Positions 46,301 to 57,221 of a stretch of DNA of 64,000 nucleotides are shown piece after piece. The position numbers and the translations under genes are program-made. Origin of the DNA: Xiphophorus maculatus (Eukaryota; Chordata; Actinopteri; Cyprinodontiformes; Poeciliidae); assembly GCF_002775205.1 (NCBI RefSeq), contig NC_036445.1, positions 27,880,953-27,944,952 on the forward strand, written 5' to 3'. The notes under the pieces are model-generated. The model saw only the letters and a program-made list of their open reading frames with translations, was not told the origin of the DNA and made no database searches. How positions within the stretch are numbered: the first letter of the stretch is position 1; each line of letters starts with the position of its first letter.

Positions 46301-49300
46301 TACACACAGCTTAGCGTAGCAGATAAACTTGTAAGATGTGAGAGGAAAAAGTGATTCAGACACTGGGGGTGTCATGGCTGTGTGTTTACAGCAGAATTCA
46401 AATGTGTGAGAGAAATAAAATCAGTGACAGCTAAGTCTCCAACTGGGTCTGGTGTGACACACAGGTATGAATGTGCTGCAGTGAAAACAAGCATTTGCCG
46501 TCTCGCCGATTTCTTCTTATTTTGACTTTTGGTCACAATCAAATGTTTCACGTCATCAAGCTAATTTTAATGCTAACTGAGAAAACCTACAAAGTGTTTT
46601 GAACTGAAAGTGGGCTAATGCAGTGCAATCTGGGATTAATAGTGTCTTTCTTCCCCGGTTGTAGTTTAGTCTTTCATGGCTGGGTTCCAACACCATGAAA
46701 TATTTTCAGAAGATCTTGGGGATCATCAGGATGTTTTCAGTGGCATTTTTCCCTCCCGTTTGTTTCTTTAATGTGAAAGTCATTGGTACTGAGGATAGCT
46801 GATGGAAGTAAGGCCTGTAGAGTTTTAAAGCTGTTCTGGGTTGTCTGGTGGCCCTCAGGGACTAGTTGACGGATATCTTTCGATCAGTGCATGATGTGTT
46901 ACGTTTTGAGATCCTAGCCCACTGTGTGCCGTCAGGCGGGCTCATGTCATGTGACATGAGCTCTTGATTCTCTAAAAAACGTAATTAAGGCTAACTAATG
47001 TTTCTTAAGGGGATCAATTACATTTCCACATAGAGCTACGTTGGTCAGAAAGTGGGTTGTTCAATGTTTTGACACCGATCATTTTGCTAAAAATAAGCTT
47101 TTTTTGTTTTTAGCTTTTAAACATTAAAAAACTCAAATATTTTACCAAAAACAATCCTCAGAGCAAGGTTATGCTGCTGTAAAAAAAAAAGATGTGTTAT
47201 GACTTTGAACCCAACTTTACCCAGAGACTCAACAAATGTTTCTTCATCTATATGTTCAAGAATACAGACTCTGTGAGTTTTTCTCTAAATGCTAGGCACG
47301 GTGTTGATATGTGTCATACTGTGTGATAAAGTGGCTGCAAAACTGAATATTGTACGTATGTTTCTTGTGAGCCCTCGCACGAAAAAGATGCACTTGTCAA
47401 CGTGTCGGCTGCGTGGCGAGTCGCTGACTCGTTGCCACTTGGATATCTCTCGGGGAAGGGAGATATGAGGCAGCTCAATTGAATCCTGGCGGGTAATCTA
47501 AGGAAACAGATGGACTTTTAGTTATATTTGGCTGCAGATTAGCCATTTCCCGTCGCTTCCCCCCCCCCACCAAAAAAAAAAACTTACTCTTGCCAACTCC
47601 CATTTGACAATCTGAATATTAGTTCTCGGTCCGGAGGTCCGGCTTGCATGCTGTTCGATTGCCTATTCTGATGAGTGGGGGCGTGTGCGTTCAATCGTAT
47701 CTTTACTTTCTAAGGCCCAGCCGCCGTAGCCGGCCGACCCGTCTATGCCGAGGCCATCTCGTCGTCCCCGTTTGCCCTGCCTTATCTCACCATGCCAGCG
47801 CCCCATACCTGAGGAAGTCATCAGCGCCCTGTCCGCCGCTCCTAATCCTCTTTGATGACGGAGAGGAAGCGTTCAGTAGCGGCTCTCCTGGCGTTTACCG
47901 GAGAGGCTGAGTGAGCAGGTGTCTCACCGCCTCATCGACTGACAGAAATTGACCTGCTATATTTAGCGCGTTCTACCTTTCTTTAAGATTTGCAGGTTGC
48001 ACACTAGAGTTGGAGGGGGGGGGATTCTGACTTGCATAACTTTGCTGTAAAAAGACTTAACGTCACACACAGCATGTTGATTTGCTTAGGATGGCTGCCT
48101 GAAGTGGACTAGTTCTGACTTAAGTTGTTTAGGAAAACACCGTCTTTGTCAGACTTTACAGTCAGAGTATTTTTCTCTGCTTTTTTCCCCCCTCTTTTTG
48201 CTAATAGGGTAGTTTTACCACTGATGATATTTTGACATATTTCAGAAACTGATACTGATACAGAAACTCTATTAAGAACTTTTCTTTCTTCTCAGTGTCT
48301 TTGATTACATGAGCTTCAGATGTTCTTCTTAAGCAGTTGCCTGTATCCGGTAACTGAGCATGTTGATATTTTACCGCGTTATGACAGCAGGAGCAGTGAA
48401 AGTGAAACTTTACCTTCTGCGTCACTTGACTTACCTCATACAGACCCTTCATCTGCTGGCATTCCTGACCAGCAGGGGGGCAGTGTTAATGATGCATGTA
48501 CAGTAGTTGGTATTTTCTCACTGAGCCACATCACTTCCTCATGATCCAGTTATCACTCTGACTGTGTTGGCCTTCAGAATCATTGGCCCGGTTCCCGTCT
48601 TTAACTAGATAATCCCCTCAATAAGCACCTTTATATTGTTTTTTAAAAATGTAAAAATGAATGGACCCTTTTTGAAAGATTTTAGCCCTGTCGCGATAAG
48701 CAATTAATTCATTAATTAATCACATGATAAACTGTGATAAATGAGCTTGATCATTTCCATTCCGATTAACATTTCTTGAAGAGCAAGATTTTATTTGTGG
48801 TTTCAGTCGTGTGTGGTTTTGGTTTCCGTTTTAATTGATTGTTTTTTGGTTTGTCGTGTTTTTGTTTTGGACATTTCAAATGCCTTCCAGTTTCAGTGCT
48901 AAATGCTTTTTGCAATATTCAAGTTTCTTGGTCTTTCAGAGGGCAACATTGCATTATTACACCATTATAAATACATAACTTGAGAATGGTTCCGAAACAA
49001 CAATGCTATTGTTTATCGCAATGATTACTGGGACAATTTATCCAACTTGTGAAAATGCAAATTTGGATTTTGCCACTGAAATCAAAAACAATTAGTAACG
49101 TGTACAAAAACTCACGACTTTCAAAGTGGTAATTTAAAGGTAAAGAACATTTTTGATAAATAAATGATAAAAAAAGAAGCTATTTTTTAATAGTTCCGAG
49201 CAGTTCCCATCTGTTGCTAGTTTAACTGCACGGTTTTGCTTGAAAATAGTTTCCATTCATTTTTATCTGTGATTGTGCCTAATTTGAACCACAAATGACT

Positions 49301-51398
49301 CATGAAGCGGATCAAAAAAAAAAAAAAAGATTCAGTCGGTGCATATTTTAAAGACACTTCCATGTGTGCAAGTCTGTCTCTTGAAACATTAGAAATCCGT
49401 TTGTCCGCTAGAGGGCACTGTAGCATTAGTCTTTGTTGGAAACTCGGTTCAAAGTCACACAAATCTAATAATAAAAAAAATAATAATACAAAAAACAAAA
49501 CTAAAACTGTTTCTGTTGTGATATAAAAAGTGGAGAAAGAGCAAAAGAACCAAGTTGCTAAACTGCAACAGGTTGGTGTATTTATTTATTTCTTCTTCTT
49601 GTGTCACAGGGAGTTCAGTGGACGCAGGTTGCGGGTTAAAAGAGACGGAAAACTGAGACTGGATCGGCCCTGCAGGCCTCCTTTAGCAGCCAGGACACTG
49701 AATACGTCACTTGTGACATTTTACACTCTCTCCTTTTACTGCCCCGTGTCGAATAAAACACAGCGGCACACTCACTCGCCAAGTCTCTTGCCGCTCTCAC
49801 TCGCACACACTAGGGCACGTGGGGGGAGGTCAGGGGGCGGCGGATGGAGGCGCAGTGGCGCACGCGTACACCTCTGCGTAGACGACGTCGGCTCGCGCGC
49901 ACGAACGCTCAGTGCCCGGCAGCTGTCCAGGCAGGCAGCAGGCTCCATCAGATAAATATGAGGCTTGTAATGCGACCACAGAGACTGGGCTGATGGGATC
50001 AATACAGAACGGCGCTGCAGGTCACCGGGAGAACACAGCGAGAGGATAAATATGGACTGGCTCATCGGAAAGCAGAGCGGCGACACTGACGGGTACGCAG
50101 GACCGGATCTTCTCTCTGTGGCTGCCGACCTGGCCGCGGATTTCCACGCCGGCCGATTTCCTGCTCTGCCGCTTTTCTGCTTTTCACCAAAAGTGTTCAA
50201 AAGTGAAGCTTCATCTGTCCAAAACTCGGTCTCAGTTTTTTCTTTATTTTTATTTTTTTAATTGTTTGTTTGGGTTAAAACAGAGCGCACCCTTTAATTT
50301 GCACACAGCATTAGAACTAATTCTGTTTTGGATGGAAGTGTTTGTCTAACTTAGATATTCACTCCGAGGCTCATATTTGCTTCGACTGGCGAAAAGTTGA
50401 GTTGCCGCTCCATTCAACCTCTTTCCAGGAAGCGCTTAAGTATTCCGAAAGCTTTCTCAGAACACTTACATTAGCATCACCTTTTTTTAAATGTATTTAT
50501 TTTTTTCTACTGGAAGCTACTGCAGTCTTTGGTTTTATTTCATGCAATTTTAAACAGTTCCAATTAAGTGCAATTGATCTAATTGGAGCAGTTTTCGCAG
50601 TGGAAGTTAAGTATTACAGTGAACCCCGTCTTAATCAGATGGGGTCAAAGTTCAAAACAACAGAGATGCACTGTTTTGGGGATGCACGAACCTTCTGAGG
50701 AGAACTGTGATTATGACCGAGTGGTGATCAGGGGCTTGTAGGGGTTTTTGCAGTGGGATTCTCAGCTGCTCGTTTCTGGTTAGTTTAAAGTGACGTTTGC
50801 TCCCAAAGCAGGAGCGAGAGCGGCTAAAGTCGCAGCCTCATGGGTCGGATGGTGTACAGATTTCTGAGGCATGTGAGATGGTCCAACACGAGAATGGGTT
50901 GGATGGTCATGTAGCAGCTGTGTGTGTGCGTTTGTTACTAATACCTTGTGGGGACCATTTTCCTGACATAGACTACGTTGTGGGGACCCACTGCTCCTTG
51001 TGGGGACCGAAGCCTGGTCCCCACAAGGGGAAGCGCTGTTTTTGAGTCAGGGGTCAGATTTAGGACTAAGGTGTGAATTGAGTTTTGATTAGGGTTAGGA
51101 TAAGGGTAAGGGTAAGGTTTAGGCTGTAGAAATGAATGGAAGTCAATGGAAAGTCCCCGCAAAGTTAGCTGGGCAAACATGTGTGTGTGTGTGTGTGTGT
51201 TTGTCTGACCTCTGCTTTACTTATGGGGAGTGGGGGGAGTGCTGAAAACATATTTCTATCAACTTGTAGATGAGATGAATCGTTTATGTTTTGTGTTTTT
51301 TTTATCTGATCACCAGTGGAGGTATTTTCTCCATTCTCGAAAAAAAATCTCTTCCACCAAATATTTGCTCCTTGCTTTTCTTGATCAGTATAGGGAAC

Positions 51399-51432
<34 letters not shown>

Positions 51433-54400
51433 AATTATTATTTTATTCCTGAAAGCAAACTTCTTAAAATCACATGAATAATTTCTAAGTAGTGGTGGGA
51501 CTTGGTCAAAATTTTTAACTGAGCTAATTGCAGAGTCTGTAATTAATCGAAAACGAGGTATTGACAAAGAAAACATTTTCAGTTCAAAACCCTGCTGCTA
51601 GAATATGAAATCCTGCAGACATATGAGCGCATAAACAAAGATATTTATTGTTTTTAATGTGTTATTTAGGTCATTGAGCCATCAGACTGATGTAAATTGG
51701 TATTATACTTAGTCAGGAAGCCATAATAATTCATGTAACGTCTTTGAAAAAATACATCTTTATGTCTGTGGACGCTGACATCAGCATTGGGAACGCTTGT
51801 TGCAACATGTTTAGCATTAAGTTGCTATTTGAATAGCTTCTCTGATAGGCTAACTCCTTTTAGCACAACTGGAACTCAACAATAGTCTTTTCCGGCGTCT
51901 CATAAGATTTTTAAATTGTTTTTTTTTTTTAAGCGGAATTTAACATTTTTTCATCGATCGTTTTTTGTTTCCGGATGTCGCTTGTGCGCCAGATTTGTGG
52001 GCGTACCGGAAACCTGTGAATACAAAAGTTCCGGCTGGGAACTTTTGTATTAAAAAAAAAAAAAGTGATTGAGTTAAAATTATGGCTGCCTTCCTGTCAC
52101 GATTTAAATTGGATTTTATTTACTTTTACTCTTCCATCCTTAAAGCGACATTGACATGTGAACATATATTTGTTTACTGTCCCACCATTCTATTTCTTCC
52201 ATTGTTGTTTGAGTCTTTATATAGATCATTCTACATATTGCATGTCTTCTGTTAACATCGTTATTGTCCCATTGTCGTGTCTTCACCTCATTTTCCTCAT
52301 CCATTTCTGTTTTTGTATGCAATGAGATCTCCATACCCTTTTTATTTTATTTTATTTTTTTATGTTTTAGGCTCAAAGAAGAACCAAAACCTCAGCAAGC
52401 ACAGTAAGTAAACTGCATTACCCAGAGTGCTCTAGGCTTTGACAGTTTTTTTTTTTTCCTGGCAGTTTGTGCTGTGTGCTTCTTGTGGCTTTCTCCTCGT
52501 CTTCTGGGGGCTAAACGAAAGAAATTACATCAATGTCATGCGATGACAGCTGGATGTCTCCACAGTTATAGTAATTGAGCTATATGTGATTACATGTACG
52601 CCATACTGTGAGCTGAAATTGACCAGACAGGTGAATTGTACTGATATTAAAAGCTGACATCCATGGCATTAATGGCAGTGGCTTTTTAAAAATTTTTTTA
52701 CTGGCGCTTTTTTCAATTTCTTTGCCAGACTTCTAGCACACCCTCCCCCTGTCCCTGGTTTCTACTTGGCTGTCTGTCTTCATCCAGTGTATGGGCTGCG
52801 CTCTGGCTGGCCTGTGCAAACCCTGTAGTTCGACTACAAACGTGGACTCAATGCTCCTCTACTGTGCTACTGATTCATTTGATCCAATCTCTCTTTAAGA
52901 CTGGTCATTTGGAAAACCTGACCTCTGCTGCCCCTGTAAACTAGAACTAGTGATACTTCTGTTAGCCTTGTCTGTAACGCTCATTTCCATTGGCTGTGGA
53001 GCTCAGATCTTTTTTCCCCTACCATTCTTATTGCTAATTTAACTCTGACAGCCTCGCACTTCTACCCTCTTCTGATTTTTCCATTGTATTTCTGTCCGTA
53101 TCTGGAATGTTGGTGGCCCCCACGGTTGCCCTTCTGCAGTGTCCTGGCCCTCTCCTCTATCTGCTGTGGTTGTAGTGAATGTTACTGCTATTTCTCACTC
53201 CTTGAAACTGCCCTGCGACCCAAAAACCTCTCTTAACGGTCAACTTATTTTCTCCTTTGATAACCGATTGCCATGTTTCAGCCACGCTTTGCTTATCTGA
53301 ACAGGTGGTTTCCCTTTAGTGGGATCACTGACCTGGTAAATAATGTTCTTCAGCCCCAGCAAAAGCCCCAAAATGACAAGAAGCCTGAACCAGACCCGTA
53401 AGTAATAACACAGACCCGTCTTGATCTACTTTTAGCAAGAAAACAAAAAATATACTGGCGACCAAAGGAGCTCAATAGGCTGGTTATAAACAAAGTTCCT
53501 AAGACGTTTTTAAAGCTGCAGTATGAAACTTTTGCTGTTTTTTCTGTATCTATTAAAACTGTAACAATGTTGTAACATTACGGTATGAGACAGATAATGG
53601 GTGAAAAAAAAAATCATTCCTTCCGGTGCAAGCATGCATCGCTCCTGCTCAAAAACAACCAATCAGGACCAGGAGGAGGGACTTAGCGCTGTCAATCATC
53701 CTCCTGTACACTGCTCAATGTGCTGATGGTGAAAAAACTAGTCGCCGTTTATCTGCCGTCATTGGTGGTCATGTTAACTAGCCTTAGCATTGGTAGCTTT
53801 CTATGTTTTGGTGAAGCAGCTGTAGCTTAGCAAAGAGCAAGCAGGAGGGGGTGAGAACAAGATTGATTGGCAGCAATAAGACCCACCTCCTGGCTCTGAT
53901 TGGTTGTTTCTGACAGTGTGTGGAATTTCCTGCAGTTAGTACTGGGAGCACTGGGAGAAGGCAGAGGAGCTCGATTTTTTTGTTTTCACAGATTATCAGA
54001 CTCACTCAACACAGCACAACACAACATTATGATAATTTGAACAAATATTCTAAAAAGCTTTTTTTTTTTTGTTGTTGAAAAAGTTGCATACTGCAGCTTG
54101 GAGAGTGGTTATTGGTGTTGGATTAGCGGTGTATCAAATTCTTGTCTGATAAAGTGAGTATCAGCTTCACACCTTGCTGACACAAACCTTTCGTTTGATG
54201 CATCTATTTTTGTTACAGTGGTCGGGTAAGAAATCGTAATGTTCTGAAACAACAGACTTAAAAAAGAAATCCTACTAGGTCTTGGATTGTAAGTGTTGTT
54301 TTCCATTCTGCTTTGTTTTGGTGTTGACTCACATGCTATGCTTTTAAAAAAGAAATAATTGTAGCTTTTTTTGTGGCCTTTTTCTGCTAGTTTTTAAAAG

Positions 54401-56879
54401 ATCTACGGCAGAACATCGGGTTCCACACTTTTGTTCTGCAAATTAATGTTCTGCATGTTACATGGCTAGATACTGAAAGGTGAGTACAGTATGCAGAGGA
54501 GGGGTGATCAGTGGAGCAAGAGCCAGGTGGAGACTAAATGGCCAGAATGTGAGCTGCTGAGTGAGAAGAGCAGAGAGCTGAAGCACAGAGAGAATCGAAT
54601 CAAATGGAAAGAATTGCAGGACAGAAGCAAAACACACAGGCCAGTATTCAGAGAACAGCATACAAACAGAACATAACACAAGAAAAAACCCAAAAACAAA
54701 AGGAGATAACAAAACTCAAACAACAGAGGTAAGGAAAAAAAAACCCGGACACGACAGGAAGTGAAGGGAACAGAACCACGGAAATCACAGGAAACTGTCA
54801 CAAAGAATCTCAGAAACTGAAGAGTGAAACTCTGAATGCAAAAAACATTTCTAGATTTTATATAATCACCTCTAATGATGAAACCCAACTAGAATAATCA
54901 GTGCACTGTAAGGAATGAAATGAAAACCTTATTGTAAACATTATGGTAGATGGAGTCACATAAAGAAATAATAATAATGCTAATGATAGTTTTGCTGTCC
55001 AGGCAACATTCTTGGCATGAAATTATAGTCCATTAGCTGTGCCCCTGTCATTTACAAATATCAGCAATGACAATTTCATTTGCTGTTATTTCTGCCACAG
55101 AGTTTAGTTTCTCCTTGGTAAATAAATCTCATGTAGCGCCCTCTGCCGGTAGAGAACAAGAAGTGTTGCAGGAAAAATAAAGCCAAAGCCAAAAACTGTT
55201 AAACACAGCAGGCTCAGGAAACCCGCCAATGGTTTATCAGCATGGTGTTTAATTGTTACATCAGTGCATCAGAGTGAGCATATTTAGCTTTTTCCAGCTC
55301 CTTTGTGTCATCTTCAGTGGATAAAATGTAGGCCGTGTCACTCCGAGCGGGTGTTCTTCACCCTGTTTTTCACCAGAAAAAAAAAAAGGACAGAAACCTC
55401 CAGATGCTAGCCAAAAGTAGCACCAAGTTCCATTCCTCAGCAGCTAGCAGAATAAATCAATAATCTCAAACTGTAGCAGTCAGCCAAAGAAGACCGTGAA
55501 CTAGACGAACTTCAAAGACTGGGGAAAATAAAACGAAGGCCTTTAAGTTGATTCTGACACGTTAGCTGTACTAATGTAATTAGGCGAAAAGGTAAAAGTT
55601 AGACTTGGTTAACAATATTAGCTGCACCTGTGCTTTTTACATCAGTAAAAATGTAAACTGTGAAAGTAAAGAAAAGAGCTTAGAGGCTTAAGTGAGTACA
55701 TTTTTATAGTCTAAAATTATATTTGTTTCTGAATACATGTGTCTTTAAAGATACTATGCCATATTACAGCAAAAACTACAGGCTAAACCACTCAAAAACA
55801 TTTTACTTTTTTGTAAGTAGTTATTGTGTCAGCAAATTGTGTTTGTAAATGTATCTTCTTTAGCTTCTTTGTGTTAGCTTCACCTTGCTAATAGTATTCT
55901 GTGTTAATTCATGAGGTTGTGTTCATTGCTATTTGTTTTGGGGTAAGCTGAAAACAGCCAAAGGTTTTGGTAAGCTAAGGCTTGACAAAGCTAACAGCAA
56001 GCCATCGTGGGTGCGCTATGCTAACTAGCCCTAGCATTAACGACAGACTCTGCTAGCCTGCAGCACAGCAGAGAGCAAGGTGGGGAACAAGACGGGGAGA
56101 TGAGCAGCACCCTTAGGAGAGTGGTTCACAGCGCTAAGGCCCGCCTCCTGGCTCTGATTGGTTAGGGTAAGGGTTAGCATTAGGAGCGCTGGGAGAAGGC
56201 CATTTTCTTCACACATTATGTGTTTCAACACACCATTTCAACAAATATGTAAAAAATAAAACAAAAAAATGTCCTCACTGCAGCTTTAAAGCCCTTGCTG
56301 CCTATTCCAAGGACGTAACTATTTCCTTATTATAATGCAAATTTTTTTTATTTATTATTTTTTTACCATTTTTGGACATGTGCTAAAGATTCCCAAAAAG
56401 TTACAAATGAATCAACGATAAATAATGTAATAAGTAAAATCCAGCTGCTGTAAAGACGTCACGTAGTTCACCCTGCTGTCGAGAAGCTGAATCTGTCTGA
56501 CGTCCAGGAGGACGGCTCAGGTTTCAGACCGGGTATAGCTGCTGTCTCATAGGTAAGAGAGCTCCGGTCCACAAGCACTGAGCTGGACAATGAGCAGTGT
56601 ATGATTACTCATCGGCAGTCTCACCTGCGTTTGACCATGTTTTTACACAACAAGCCACCCAGTTTTGAACGGCTAACGCGTACCAGCTGTCGCGGCGACC
56701 CGCGTCGCGTTTGTGCCGCTTTCCGTAGTTTTGCTGCGCGCCGTCGACAACGTGGCCTTCCTGATGTTTCACTTGATGTTCTCTAATGTGTTTAGTGATC
56801 GTGTTCATTTCAAAGTCTGAATAGATTTTTATATATATTTTTTGATGAGGTCGCTTTATACAATGGCAGAAAATTATTC

Positions 56880-56936
<57 letters not shown>

Positions 56937-57160
56937 TGCTCAAAAAATAAAGGGAACACTCAAATAACACATCCTAGGTCTGAATGAAAGAAATATTCTC
57001 ATTGAATACTTTGTTCTGTACAAAGTTCCATTTGCACAACAGCAGGTGAAATTGATTGTCAATCAGTGTTGCTTCCTAAGTGGACAGTTTGATTTCACAG
57101 AAGTTTGATTTACTTGGAGTTATATTGTGTTGTTAAAGTGTTCCCTTTATTTTTTGAGCA

Positions 57161-57221
<61 letters not shown>

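Noticed and set aside
52786-52900. Open frame MGCALAGLCKPC near the candidate cassette exons
   Set aside because: No donor follows and it ends in a stop; nothing supports a terminal exon here.
54391-54479. Exon-like segment with good acceptor (TTTTTCTGCTAG) and donor (GTGAGT)
   Set aside because: It is open only when entered in phase 0 and leaves in phase 2, so it cannot join the phase-2 rims2 exons, and the hydrophobic peptide is unrecognised.
54508-54888. 126-residue minus-strand frame, Phe/Leu/Ser-rich, membrane-like
   Set aside because: Composition follows from a purine-rich plus strand (GAGA, AAAC runs); no gene structure or family match.
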